64,000 nucleotides of DNA from Brachybacterium sp. FME24 (GCF_014897705.1 NZ_JABUXV010000023.1:1-64000); one strand, 5' to 3'; shown: positions 25,910 through 35,418, counted from the stretch's first letter. The notes: generated by a model not told the origin, from the sequence alone. Made by a program: numbers and translations.

Positions 25910-27484
25910 ATGAACGTGCTCGTCTCCATCGCCGAGTTCCTCGTCAACGAGATCCTCAGCGTGCCCGCCTACCTCATCGGCATCATCACCGCCGTCGGCC
26001 TGATCGCCCTGCGCAAATCGGTCGGCCAGATCACCGGCGGCGCTCTCAAGGCCGTCCTCGGCTTCCTGTTGATCGGCGCCGGCGCGACCCTCGTCAGCGC
26101 CTCCCTCACCCCCTTGGGCGTCATGATCCAGGGCGCTCTCGGCGCCCAGGGCGTCGTCCCCACCAACGAGGCCATCGCCGGCATCGCCCAGGAGGAGTTC
26201 GGCGCCCAGGTGGCGTGGCTGATGATCCTCGGCTTCGTGGTCGCGATCCTGCTGGCCCGCTTCACGCCGCTGCGCTATGTGTTCCTCACCGGCCACCACC
26301 TCCTGTTCATGGCCACCCTGATCACCGTGGTGATGGCCTCGGCCGGGATGCCCACCGTCGTGGTCGTGGTCCTCGGCGCGATCCTGCTGGGCATCCTGAT
26401 GGTGGCGCTGCCGGCCTTCGCCCAGCCCTGGACCCGCCGCATCACCGGTGACGACTCGATCGCGATCGGGCACTTCGGCACCGCCGGTTACATCGCCGCC
26501 GGCACCGTCGGCCGTCTTGTCGACCCCAAGGGCCGCAGCCGCTCCACCGAGGACCTCAAGGTCCCCGAATCTCTGCGCTTCCTGCGCGACTCGATGGTGG
26601 CCACCGCCCTGTCGATGGTGCTGATGTACCTCGTGGTCGCCGTCGTGTACCTGACCCGCGCCGGGGAGGCCACCGCCTTCGAGGCCTTCGAGGGCGGCGC
26701 GAGCGACGTCGGCAACTACCTCATGCAGTCCGTGACCCAGGGTCTGCAGTTCGGCATCGCCGTCGCCGTGATCCTGTTCGGCGTGCGCACGATCCTCGGC
26801 GAGCTGGTGCCCGCCTTCCAGGGCATCGCCGCCAAGGTGGTCCCGGGCGCGATCCCGGCCCTGGACGCACCGATCGTCTTCCCCTACGCGCAGAACGCCG
26901 TGCTGATCGGCTTCCTCTCCAGCTTCGCCGGCGGGCTCATCGGCCTGCTCGTGCTCGGCGTATGGCTCGGACCGGTGCTGGGCCTGGCCCTGATCCTGCC
27001 CGGCCTGGTGCCGCACTTCTTCACCGGTGGCGCCGCCGGCGTCTACGGCAACGCGACCGGCGGCCGCCGGGGCGCCGTCGCCGGCGGCTTCGTCAACGGC
27101 CTGCTCGTGACCTTCCTGCCGGCGCTGCTGCTGAAGGTGCTGGGCTCCTTCGGCTCGGCGAACACCACCTTCGGGGACACCGACTTCGGCTGGTTCGGCA
27201 TCCTCATCGGCTACAGCGCGCGCACCGGCGTGCTGCCGGGCATCGTGCTGCTGGCCGTGATCGGCCTCGTGCTCCTCGGCGGCGCCATCCTCATGCAGCG
27301 CCGCGTGGTCGACGCCGGCTGGGACCCTTCTCCGGCCCGCGCCGCCGCCGGCTCCGGAACCACCGCCGCCGTGGCCGACACCGACGGTGCGGGTGGTGCC
27401 CGCGAGACCGCGGGCGCCGCACGCTACCCGCGGGTCGCGCCCCCGGTGGGCGCCCCGACGCCCCCGCCCCCGCCCGCCGACTGA
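25910..27484 (+). CDS. ulaA: PTS ascorbate-type permease EIIC
   Basis: A 524-residue UlaA-family permease with about ten to eleven membrane segments. Family motifs include LGALGAQGVVPTNEAI-like sequence near residue 80 and FTGGAAGVYGNATGGRRGAV. A 40-residue Ala/Pro-rich tail follows. An SD (GGAG) precedes the ATG. It completes a two-gene PTS. No ascorbate-phosphate lactonase or decarboxylase gene is nearby, so catabolic genes must lie elsewhere. Confidence 0.9.
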   Translation: MNVLVSIAEFLVNEILSVPAYLIGIITAVGLIALRKSVGQITGGALKAVLGFLLIGAGATLVSASLTPLGVMIQGALGAQGVVPTNEAIAGIAQEEFGAQVAWLMILGFVVAILLARFTPLRYVFLTGHHLLFMATLITVVMASAGMPTVVVVVLGAILLGILMVALPAFAQPWTRRITGDDSIAIGHFGTAGYIAAGTVGRLVDPKGRSRSTEDLKVPESLRFLRDSMVATALSMVLMYLVVAVVYLTRAGEATAFEAFEGGASDVGNYLMQSVTQGLQFGIAVAVILFGVRTILGELVPAFQGIAAKVVPGAIPALDAPIVFPYAQNAVLIGFLSSFAGGLIGLLVLGVWLGPVLGLALILPGLVPHFFTGGAAGVYGNATGGRRGAVAGGFVNGLLVTFLPALLLKVLGSFGSANTTFGDTDFGWFGILIGYSARTGVLPGIVLLAVIGLVLLGGAILMQRRVVDAGWDPSPARAAAGSGTTAAVADTDGAGGARETAGAARYPRVAPPVGAPTPPPPPAD

Positions 27485-27497
27485 CCCCTGCGGACAC

Positions 27498-27532
27498 AGC
27501 CTCCCGCTCGCCGACCAGCGCGGCGGGAGGCT
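27498..27532 (+). terminator. Hairpin after the PTS operon
   Basis: Perfect 10-bp arms (27498-27507 and 27523-27532, AGCCTCCCGC and complement) enclose a 15-nt loop, 14 nt after the ulaA stop. No T-tract follows, as is common for actinobacterial terminators. Confidence 0.55.
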
Positions 27533-27820
27533 CCGTCCACCGGGACCGCCAGCACGTCGGGAGCGCCCCCGTCCTCGCGCGGGCGGCGCCCTGCACGACA
27601 CCGCGCACCCACCTACCGCGGCGTCACTGCACCACGATCGGCCGGGCGAGTATCATCCCTGCACGGTGCGCAGCCTCCCACCCCGTCGGCCGCGTACCAT
27701 CCGGCCATCGCGCGGATGCGAGAACCGCTCGCCGCGCGACGCCCTGGCCACGTGCCGAGACCGCCCTTGCCATTCCCCTCAGCCGCTGCTCCTCAGCGCA
27801 ACTTTCCGGAGGCGACACCT
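27533..27820 (+). promoter_or_regulatory. Long upstream region of metP
   Basis: No ORF is convincing in these 288 bp between the PTS terminator and the metP GTG. Two -10-like boxes, TATCAT (27651-27656) and TACCAT (27695-27700), imply a 5' leader of roughly 115-165 nt. GC-rich segments near 27720-27770 could fold. I looked for SAM-riboswitch consensus pieces and saw none I would defend. Confidence 0.4.
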
Positions 27821-29473
27821 GTGAGCGCACCATCCTCCACACCCGGCACGACGGGCGCGACCGGCGCGCAAGCTGACCGCGGGGCCTTTGCGGGCCGCAC
27901 CACGTTCATCTTCGCGGCCATCGGTTCCGCCGTCGGGCTCGGCAACATCTGGCGCTTCCCGGCCGTGGCCTACGAGAACGGCGGCGGCGCATTCATCCTG
28001 CCGTACCTGCTCGCGCTGCTGACCGCGGGCATCCCGCTGTTGTTCCTCGACTACGCGATCGGCCACCGCTGGCGCGGCTCCGCGCCCGCCGCCTGGCGCC
28101 GCTTCCGGCGCTGGACCGAGTTCATCGGCTGGTGGCAGGTGCTGATCGCCCTGATCATCGCGCTCTACTACGCACTGATCCTGGCCTGGGCCACGAACTA
28201 CACCTTCTTCTCCCTGGACCAGCGCTGGGGAGATGACGCGGAGGGCTTCTTCGGCGAATACACCCAGGCCCTCGGCGGCGCCGACGCCACCATCTCCTTC
28301 GACGTGGTCCCTGCCGTGCTCATCTCCCTGATCGTGGTGTGGCTCGCGGTCATCGTGGTGATGTCCCTCGGTGTGCAGAAGGGCATCGCCGCCAGCTCTG
28401 TCGTCTTCATCCCGCTGCTGGTGCTGATGTTCTTGATCCTCGTGGTGCGCTCGCTGTTCCTCGACGGCGCGGTCGACGGCCTGAACGCCCTGTTCGAGCC
28501 GCACTGGGCCGCACTGCTCGACCCGGGCGTGTGGATCGCCGCCTACGGTCAGATCTTCTTCTCGCTCTCCGTGGCGTTCGGCATCATGCTCACCTACTCC
28601 TCGTACCTCAAGAAGAAGACCGACCTCACCGGCTCCGGCCTGGTCGTCGGCCTGGCGAACTCCGGCTTCGAGATCCTCTGCGGCATCGGCGTGTTCTCCG
28701 CGCTCGGGTTCATGGCCCAAGCGCAGGGCGTCGCGATCGACGAGGTCGTCACCGCGGGCGTGGGGCTGGCATTCATCGCCTTCCCCACGATCATCAGCGA
28801 GGCCCCCGCCGGTGCCGTGATCGGCGTGCTGTTCTTCGGCTCGCTGGTGCTGGCCGGATTCACCTCGCTGATCTCCATCGTCGAGGTGGTCATCGCCGCG
28901 ATCCAGGACAAGTTCGGCTTCGCCCGTGTCCCCGCGACGCTCTGGGTGTGCGTGCCGCTCGCGGTCGTCTCCACGGCGCTGTTCTCCACCACGATGGGAC
29001 TGCCGTTGCTGGATGTGCTGGACAAGTGGGCCAACGAATACGGCATCGTCGCGGCCGCTCTGGTCTCCACGATCGTGGTCACCTACGTGGTGCGGGGCCT
29101 GCCCACGCTGCGCGATCACCTCAATCACAAGGGCACCTTCCCCATCGGTCGGATCTGGATGCTCTGCGTGGCGGTCATCGCGCCGCTGGTGCTGGGCGTC
29201 TCGCTGATCGTCAGCACCATCAACCTGCTCACGGCCGACGGCACCTACGAGGGCTACCCGGGCTGGTTCGTGTTCGTCTTCGGCTGGGTGATGGCGATCG
29301 GCCTCGTGGTCGTCGCGATCGGTCTGTCGCTGATCCCGTGGCCCGCCGGGTCCAACCTGTTCAAGGACGACTCCGACGGCGATCCGATCGCGCCCGAGGC
29401 CGTGGCCGGCAAGGGCCTGGTCCCGACCCCTGAGGCCGCCACTCCGCACGAGCTGCGTTCCGCGCCGCGGTGA
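27821..29473 (+). CDS. metP: NSS-family sodium symporter, methionine/alanine importer large subunit
   Basis: A 550-residue SLC6/LeuT-fold transporter. TM1 has the sodium-site motif GSAVGLGNIWRFP (residues about 35-47), and 11-12 membrane segments follow. The start is a GTG with SD GGAGG 8 nt upstream; an ATG frame extending to 27716 was rejected. The small gene at 29567 encodes its MetS subunit. MetPS of Corynebacterium imports methionine and alanine with Na+, so that substrate range is inferred. Confidence 0.88.
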   Translation: MSAPSSTPGTTGATGAQADRGAFAGRTTFIFAAIGSAVGLGNIWRFPAVAYENGGGAFILPYLLALLTAGIPLLFLDYAIGHRWRGSAPAAWRRFRRWTEFIGWWQVLIALIIALYYALILAWATNYTFFSLDQRWGDDAEGFFGEYTQALGGADATISFDVVPAVLISLIVVWLAVIVVMSLGVQKGIAASSVVFIPLLVLMFLILVVRSLFLDGAVDGLNALFEPHWAALLDPGVWIAAYGQIFFSLSVAFGIMLTYSSYLKKKTDLTGSGLVVGLANSGFEILCGIGVFSALGFMAQAQGVAIDEVVTAGVGLAFIAFPTIISEAPAGAVIGVLFFGSLVLAGFTSLISIVEVVIAAIQDKFGFARVPATLWVCVPLAVVSTALFSTTMGLPLLDVLDKWANEYGIVAAALVSTIVVTYVVRGLPTLRDHLNHKGTFPIGRIWMLCVAVIAPLVLGVSLIVSTINLLTADGTYEGYPGWFVFVFGWVMAIGLVVVAIGLSLIPWPAGSNLFKDDSDGDPIAPEAVAGKGLVPTPEAATPHELRSAPR

Positions 29474-29487
29474 CCTGCTGACGCAGT

Positions 29488-29526
29488 TCGCCGCTCGCCG
29501 CTCGCCGCTCGCCGCTCGCCGCTCGC
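29488..29526. repeat. Heptamer tandem repeat (TCGCCGC)n
   Basis: Five copies of TCGCCGC plus a partial sixth fill most of the 93-bp gap between metP and metS. The unit differs by one base from the TCGCCGG array at the left window edge. Length variation would alter spacing inside the metPS transcript. Confidence 0.95.
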
Positions 29527-29566
29527 AACCATTGATCCACCCGACCCCCGACTCTCAGGAGTGACC

Positions 29567-29674
29567 ATGTCTGTCTCCGCCATCATCATGATGACCGTCG
29601 CGATCGTCACCGTCTGGGGCGGCCTCGTCGCCGCCGTCATCAACATCGCCCGCCACCCCGAGAAGGACGACTGA
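29567..29674 (+). CDS. metS: MetS-type small subunit of the NSS transporter
   Basis: A 35-residue protein: one membrane helix (residues about 4-27) followed by the charged tail ARHPEKDD. It matches the small subunits that accompany methionine/alanine NSS carriers. The SD AGGAG precedes ATG by 5 nt. It lies 93 bp after metP, separated by the heptamer array. Confidence 0.85.
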   Translation: MSVSAIIMMTVAIVTVWGGLVAAVINIARHPEKDD

Positions 29675-29703
29675 CCGGAGCCGGCCTCCAGCCCGAGGAT
29701 GCC

Positions 29704-30528
29704 TCAGCGGTGGAGCGGGAACTGTGCCCCCAGCCAGTACGCGCCCACCACCGCGAGGGCGGACGCTGCCAGCACGGCGACGTCCAGCGCCGTCACCTTC
29801 AGGTAGGCCAGGCGCAGTGCCCGCCCGGCGGGATTGTTCGTTCCGTAGGTGAAGCCACGGGTCTCCAGGGCTTCGACCGTCGTGCGCACGTTCTTCGCGG
29901 TGTTGAGCATGATCGGATAGAACGCCGTGACGGCGAGGACGCACCACGTCAGGATCACCCGCCAGCCGAGCAGCCCGCGCGTGGGCGGCGGGGCGTGCCG
30001 CAGACGCTGCCCTTCGAACACCGTCACGTACTCGTCGACCAGGATCGGCAGCATCCGGTACCCGTAGCTGACACCGAAGGCCAGCAGCTCCGGGGCGCGC
30101 AGCGACAGCAGTGCGTCGGAGAGCTTCTCCGGATCCAGGGAGACGAAGGCCGCCATCGATGCCATCGAGACGGCACCGAGCTTGAGGTTCAGCTCGGCCA
30201 GCGCGATCAGGGTGGTCAGGTCGCCGCCGAACAGGAACGAGGCGACGAACAGACCGATCACATCGGCACCCACCCCGAACACGAACAGTCCCAGCACCAA
30301 GGGGCCCACGCGGGCGAGCGCCACCGAGATCACGCCGAGCAGGAACATCCCGATCAGCACGGTGAGGTTGTGGGTGAACCAGGGCGCCAGGGCGAGCAGG
30401 ACGTACCAGGCCAGGACCATGCGCGGGTCCATACGGGAGAACAGGCCCCCGCGGGTGGAGTAGGCGGTGCGCAGCAGTTCCAGGCGCACCCATTCGACGC
30501 TCAGCACGTCATGGGTCTTGCGGGCCAT
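29704..30528 (-). CDS. ecfT: ECF transporter transmembrane component EcfT
   Basis: A 274-residue protein with several membrane helices and the EcfT coupling motif ALETRGFTYGTNNPAGR (the A-R-G signature that contacts the ATPases) near residue 230. The ATG is chosen behind GGAGGATCGCTG and overlaps the ATPase stop (TGATG); an extended frame to 30813 lies over the ATPase gene. It is the last gene of the ECF operon. Confidence 0.87.
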   Translation of the reverse strand: MARKTHDVLSVEWVRLELLRTAYSTRGGLFSRMDPRMVLAWYVLLALAPWFTHNLTVLIGMFLLGVISVALARVGPLVLGLFVFGVGADVIGLFVASFLFGGDLTTLIALAELNLKLGAVSMASMAAFVSLDPEKLSDALLSLRAPELLAFGVSYGYRMLPILVDEYVTVFEGQRLRHAPPPTRGLLGWRVILTWCVLAVTAFYPIMLNTAKNVRTTVEALETRGFTYGTNNPAGRALRLAYLKVTALDVAVLAASALAVVGAYWLGAQFPLHR

Positions 30529-32327
30529 CAGCGATCCTCCGACGGTGAGCGGGCGGGACGAGCGGTCGAGCTCGCGGAGGTCCGCAGCCGGGTGAGCAGC
30601 TCGGCGGCGGTCAGCGCCAGCGGTTCCAGGTCCAGTTCGCGGGCGATACGCGCGGCCTGTGGGGGCACCAGGCGGGCCTGGGCGGTGACCTCGGGGGTGG
30701 AGAACAGCTCGCGGGGCGAGACGTCGGCCAGCACTCGGCCCTGATCCAGCACGATCACGCGGGTCGCCCAGGTGGCCACGAGCTCCATGTCGTGCGTGGC
30801 GACGACCGCGCACCGCACTGTCTCAGCGAGCGAGTCGAGCATGCTGGTGACGTCGTGGCGCGAGCGCACGTCCAGACTCGAGGTGGGTTCGTCGAGCAGC
30901 AGCAGACTGGGGCGCATGGCGAGGCCGATGGCGATCGTGGCGCGACGCTGCTGGCCGCCGGAGAGAGCGCGCCCGTCACGATCAGCGAGAGAGGTCAGCC
31001 CTACGCGCTCGACGACCTCGTCGACCAGTTGCTGCGCGTCCGGCAGCCGGCGGCCGACGGGGAAGAGGGCGACGTCGGCGCGCACGGTGTCCTTGAGGAA
31101 CATGCGCTGCGGGTGCTGGTACAGGTAGGCGACATGGTCCGCGAGGCGTGCGGCGGAACGGGACCGGGTATCGATGCCGTCCACCGTGAGGGTGCCGGCG
31201 CGCGGCACGGCGAGCCCGGTCAACAGCTTCATCAGGGTGGTCTTGCCGGCCCCATTGGTGCCGACCAGAGCGATCCGCTCCCCCGAGTGCAGGTCCAGGT
31301 CCAGATCGACCAGCACCGGACAGAGCCCGCCGCTGACGGAGCGGTAGCCATGGTGCACGCCGCGCAGGGAGGCGACGACCTCCGCCGCGGGCGCGGGTTC
31401 GGCCCTCGCGACGGGCACCTCGGTGCTCCGTTCGTGCACGTACGGGCGGAGCATGGCCGCTGCTGAGGAGACGTCCAGCGCGACCGGTTCCTCCCCGACC
31501 GCCGCGGTCAGGGACACCGCATCGGGCGCCGGGATGCCGTGGGCCTGAAGATCCTGGTGGCGGTCCATGGCCTGCTGCACGGGCAGGTGCCAGACGGGCG
31601 CGCCGTCCGCCATCAGCACCACCGAGCTCGCGAACTCGGCGACGAACTCGGCGTGGTGCTCGATCGTGATCACGGTGATGCCGTGGTTCTCGTTGAGGTC
31701 CCGCAGGCGCAGGTAGATCTCGCGCGCACGCGCCGGGTCCAGCTCGGCGACGGGCTCGTCGACCACGATCACCTCCGGGCGCAGGGCCAGCACCGCGGCG
31801 AGGGCCACCAGGTGCGCCTGGCCTCCGGAGAGCTGCCAGACGAAGCTGTCGCGCAGGTGGGCGATTCCCAGCTGTGCGAGCGCCTCCTCGGTGCGCTCGC
31901 GATAGTCCTCATGGCCGAAGTTCAGGGGACCGAAGGCGATCTCGTCGCGGACGGTCGGTCGCACGAGCTGGTTCTGGAAGTCCTGGTAGACGTACCCCAC
32001 GCGACTGGAGAGCTCGGCGACGGTCGAGTCCCAGGTGTCCTGTCCACCCACGTGCACGTGACCGGCGAAGTCCCCGTTCCAGTAGTGCGGGACCAGGCCG
32101 TTGAAGGTCTTGCACAGAGTGGTCTTGGCAGAGCCGTTGCCCCCGACCACCGCCACGAAGTCGCCGCGCTCGATGGTGAGGTCGACGTTGCGCAGCGTGT
32201 CGCGGTCAGCTCCCGGGTAGCGGAAGGACAGGTCCTTCACGACGATCACAGGTGCGGTGCCGGGCGCTGAAGCGGCCTGCTCCGGGTCGGCGGTCGCAAG
32301 GCGGGTGGTCGAGGGAATGGTCTGCAC
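30528..32327 (-). CDS. ECF transporter ATPase, fused EcfA-EcfA'
   Basis: A 599-residue protein with two ABC domains. Domain 1 has Walker A GGNGSAKTT (residues 62-70; Ala replaces the usual Gly before Lys), signature LSGGQ, Walker B VIVVDEPVAELD and switch ITIEHH. Domain 2 has GTNGAGKTT, LSGGQQRR, LLLLDEPTSSLD and VVATHD. The fusion replaces the separate EcfA1/EcfA2 pair. The GTG start has AGGAG upstream. It drives uptake with EcfT and the S component. Confidence 0.92.
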   Translation of the reverse strand: MQTIPSTTRLATADPEQAASAPGTAPVIVVKDLSFRYPGADRDTLRNVDLTIERGDFVAVVGGNGSAKTTLCKTFNGLVPHYWNGDFAGHVHVGGQDTWDSTVAELSSRVGYVYQDFQNQLVRPTVRDEIAFGPLNFGHEDYRERTEEALAQLGIAHLRDSFVWQLSGGQAHLVALAAVLALRPEVIVVDEPVAELDPARAREIYLRLRDLNENHGITVITIEHHAEFVAEFASSVVLMADGAPVWHLPVQQAMDRHQDLQAHGIPAPDAVSLTAAVGEEPVALDVSSAAAMLRPYVHERSTEVPVARAEPAPAAEVVASLRGVHHGYRSVSGGLCPVLVDLDLDLHSGERIALVGTNGAGKTTLMKLLTGLAVPRAGTLTVDGIDTRSRSAARLADHVAYLYQHPQRMFLKDTVRADVALFPVGRRLPDAQQLVDEVVERVGLTSLADRDGRALSGGQQRRATIAIGLAMRPSLLLLDEPTSSLDVRSRHDVTSMLDSLAETVRCAVVATHDMELVATWATRVIVLDQGRVLADVSPRELFSTPEVTAQARLVPPQAARIARELDLEPLALTAAELLTRLRTSASSTARPARSPSEDR

Positions 32328-32359
32328 GGATGCTCCTGGTCGCGAGGGTGCCCGGCGCG

Positions 32360-33352
32360 TCAGCGCGAGGTGTCCACGTCGGTGTCGGTGGCGGTGGGGG
32401 CAGCAGCGGTGCCGTGGTCCGCCGTCCCGTCGGCCGCGGGATCCACAGCAGTGCGGGAGAAGCGGAACAGGATGATCGCCACGATCATCACGACGGCGAT
32501 CGCGGCCACCGCGAGGAGCAGGAACCCGTTGCCGAAGCGGTCGATGAAGTCGGGTTCGAAGGAGCCGGCGCTGAGGTCGAAGGCCTCCAGGAAGGCGAAG
32601 CCGAACGAGGCCACCGAGAGCAGCAGCACGACACCGACGAACAGCGGGGTCCTCGGGGCAGAATCGGGGATCGGTTCGCCGGGGACCCGTGGGCGCATTC
32701 CCATCAGCGGTTCGATCTTGCCGTGCAGGGCGGGGATCAGCCAGATCGCCGGGATCGCCCCGAGCAGGATGCCGGACATCAGCACATCCGCACCCAGGCC
32801 GATCACCTCGATCGCGAGCATCGACTCGGGAAGGCCCTCGACGTACTCGGCGTCCTCGACACCGACCCAGACCTTGCCCAGGTCCACCACGGCAGAGAGC
32901 ACCTTGTCGATGAGGATGATGGCGATGGCGCCGAGGATGATCTGGATGCGGTTGCGGGGATTGCGGACCAGGGAGCCGCCGATGTAGATCGCCAGGAACA
33001 TCTGCAGGTAGCCCTCGACCTCGGCGAGCCCGGAGAAGTCACCCATCAGCAGGTCGGTGAACACGATCTCGCCCAGCGGGGCACCGAGAGCGGCCCAGAA
33101 CGGCGAGAACAGGGCAGCCATCGCCAAGGGCACGAAGATCATGTTGGACACGGAGATATCGATCGGACCGAGGGAGACGTCGGGGATGATCTCCAGGATG
33201 ATGTTCGACAGCCCGAACAGGGACATCGACAGCACGAAGATCATCAGCTTCTGCGAGGTGGACAGCTCGGTGCGGCGCATGCCGTCGACCGCGCCGCGCA
33301 GGGTGCCGCGGCGTGCATCCTCGGCGGGGCGCTGAGTGGACTGGGTGGACAT
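32360..33352 (-). CDS. ECF transporter S component-like membrane protein
   Basis: A 330-residue protein with six or more membrane segments: an S-component-like block at residues about 35-215, a further helix pair to about 310, then a Thr/Asp/Ala-rich tail. It is longer than typical S components (about 200). Position directly before the fused ATPase and EcfT supports its role as the substrate-binding subunit. SD AAGGAG precedes ATG. The ligand is unknown. Confidence 0.75.
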   Translation of the reverse strand: MSTQSTQRPAEDARRGTLRGAVDGMRRTELSTSQKLMIFVLSMSLFGLSNIILEIIPDVSLGPIDISVSNMIFVPLAMAALFSPFWAALGAPLGEIVFTDLLMGDFSGLAEVEGYLQMFLAIYIGGSLVRNPRNRIQIILGAIAIILIDKVLSAVVDLGKVWVGVEDAEYVEGLPESMLAIEVIGLGADVLMSGILLGAIPAIWLIPALHGKIEPLMGMRPRVPGEPIPDSAPRTPLFVGVVLLLSVASFGFAFLEAFDLSAGSFEPDFIDRFGNGFLLLAVAAIAVVMIVAIILFRFSRTAVDPAADGTADHGTAAAPTATDTDVDTSR

Positions 33353-33475
33353 GATGGTGCTCCTTCGTCAGGACGGCGGGAACTCACAAGGCGGTGGGGC
33401 GGGTGGAGCGGTGGTGGCGCCGACGCGGGTCGGCGCCGTCTCGGTCGCGGTGGTGGGCCGGTCGGAGGGACGCCG

Positions 33476-35278
33476 TCATACCCCGGCGTGGTCGGAGCCG
33501 AGACGCGCGGCGAGCACGTCGATCACATCGGCCGGGGAGGCGAGCACATGGTCGGTCTGCTCGGCGGCGAGTGCGGCCTCGAGATCGACGTCGGAGTCCT
33601 TGCCGCCGCGCAGCAGGCAGATGGTCCCGATGCCGGCGCCGCGACCGCCCACACCGTCGTTGAGGACCTTGTCGCCGACATAGACGACGTCGGCCCGGTC
33701 GGCCTCCAGACCCGCGAGCGCGGCCTCGAAGATCGCGCGGCCGGGCTTGCGCACCCCGATCTCGTCGGAGTAGGCGGCGGGGCCGATTCGGTCCGCGACG
33801 CCATAGCGGGCGAGGATCTCTCGCACCCCGCGGCCGGAGATGGTGTTGGAGACGATTCCGACGACGATGCCGTGGTCGTGGCACCACTGGATCAGCTCCA
33901 GGGCGCCGGCGCGCGGGGCAGGGACGGATTTCCCGCGATGCAGGGCGAGGGACAGCTGGGGTGCCTCCAGTCGCAGTGCGGCGCGCAGTGCCTGCGGCAG
34001 TCCGGCGCCGACGAGGTCGCCCCAGAGCACGGCCGGCTCGACCTCGTCATGCCGGTGCGCGGGGTCGGAGCCACCATCGCGGTCGCGTTTGCGGGCACGG
34101 TGCCGGTCCCAGCCCTCGGCGACCGCGCCTTCGGCGGTGGCCTGGTCGATCGGTGCTCCGACCCGTCGGGAGAGCTCGACGATGCGGCCGCCGAGCTCGC
34201 GATGGCGGTCCGGGTTGGGCACGGACAGGGTGATCACCCCGCCGTGGTCGAGCAGCAGCGCCGGGCGTGCTCGGGCCGGTCCGTCACCGCGGCTCCCGAT
34301 CGGCTCGGCACCGTCCTCGACGCCGGGATGCGTGGTGCCGGTGTGCCCGAGGGTCTCCGGCGTCGTGGCGATCGCGCCGTGCTCGAGCGCGGCACGCAGC
34401 GGGGCGAGCAGGCCTTCGGGCGTATCCAGAACCAGATCCGGGGTCTCGGAGATCGGGAACGGCGGGTGATCGGTGCGGCGGTCGCGCGTGATCACGACGG
34501 CCCCGACCCCCGCACGCCGCCCGGCGACCACGTCGCGGTCCAAGGTGTCGCCGACGTACCAGGCCTCCTGCGGCGAGACCCCGAGGGCGTCGGTCGCCAG
34601 ACGGATCATGTCCGGGTGCGGCTTGCGGATCCCGACCTCGTCGGAGTAGATCTGCACCCCGAAACGCTCCGCCAACCCCAGGTTCTCGAGGATCGTACGA
34701 TGGGCGCGACCGGAGTGCGCGTTGGAGACGATCGCGAGGCGGATCCGACGGGTGGCGCACTCGGTGAGCAGATCGGTGATGCCCGGGCGCAGGTGGTGCT
34801 CGGCGACCAGCGGCGCCATCTCCGCGAGGATCTCCCGAGCGTCCAGGGCCAGGCCGCGGCGCACGGTCGTCGGGAGGTCGGCCAGCAGGAAGTCGGCGAC
34901 GATCTCCTGCGGGGCGAGTTCTCTTGGTGCGAGTCGGCGGGAGGCGGCGTTCTTCCACAGCGACAGGGCGGTGCGGCCGGCCCGCAGCGAGTCCTGGACC
35001 GCTCCGATCTCGAGGGCTGCACCGAGGGGACTGGCGCGGCGCACGATGCGCTCGGCGAGGTCCTGTGCCCAGCTCGCGCGGGCGGTGGTCGACAGCACCA
35101 CACCCCCGAAGTCCAGCAGCAGCGCCTTCGGTGCAGGCAGGCCGGCGCCCGGGTGGTGCGGCGTCGTGCCGGATCGCTGCGCCGCCGAGTTCTCGGCCGC
35201 GCCCTCGCGAATCGTGTCCACCGGTGCCGCCAGCGGGATCTCGGGGCGGTGCTCGTTCGTGCGGGGCGCAGTGGTCAC
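33476..35278 (-). CDS. Tandem-fused double HAD hydrolase
   Basis: A 600-residue protein with two HAD domains. Domain 1 (about 50-290) has ALLLDFGGVVLST, IVSNAHSG, RKPHPDMI and YVGDTLDRD. Domain 2 (about 335-590) has LLLDHGGVITLS, IVSNTISG, RKPGRAIF and YVGDKVLND. In both, the second Asp of DxD is Gly, as in the DxGGV HAD-IA subgroup. GTG start chosen for AGGAGAGAC upstream; in-frame ATGs at 35416 and 35377 lack one. It heads the ECF operon and may dephosphorylate or process the imported compound. Confidence 0.82.
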   Translation of the reverse strand: MTTAPRTNEHRPEIPLAAPVDTIREGAAENSAAQRSGTTPHHPGAGLPAPKALLLDFGGVVLSTTARASWAQDLAERIVRRASPLGAALEIGAVQDSLRAGRTALSLWKNAASRRLAPRELAPQEIVADFLLADLPTTVRRGLALDAREILAEMAPLVAEHHLRPGITDLLTECATRRIRLAIVSNAHSGRAHRTILENLGLAERFGVQIYSDEVGIRKPHPDMIRLATDALGVSPQEAWYVGDTLDRDVVAGRRAGVGAVVITRDRRTDHPPFPISETPDLVLDTPEGLLAPLRAALEHGAIATTPETLGHTGTTHPGVEDGAEPIGSRGDGPARARPALLLDHGGVITLSVPNPDRHRELGGRIVELSRRVGAPIDQATAEGAVAEGWDRHRARKRDRDGGSDPAHRHDEVEPAVLWGDLVGAGLPQALRAALRLEAPQLSLALHRGKSVPAPRAGALELIQWCHDHGIVVGIVSNTISGRGVREILARYGVADRIGPAAYSDEIGVRKPGRAIFEAALAGLEADRADVVYVGDKVLNDGVGGRGAGIGTICLLRGGKDSDVDLEAALAAEQTDHVLASPADVIDVLAARLGSDHAGV

Positions 35279-35418
35279 GTCTCTCCTGGGGCAGGGCGAT
35301 CGGCATGTCGGGGCGGTGCCGGGTGGCACGTCGCGGGCCACATCGATCACGCTAGGAGGCTCGGGCTCTGACCTCATGAACGCCAGGTGAACCGATCGGC
35401 ACGCCTTCGGGTCCACGA

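Noticed and set aside
32252-35371. 1039-aa + strand frame over the ECF/HAD operon
   Set aside because: Antisense shadow with no recognisable domain; the minus-strand genes carry complete motifs.
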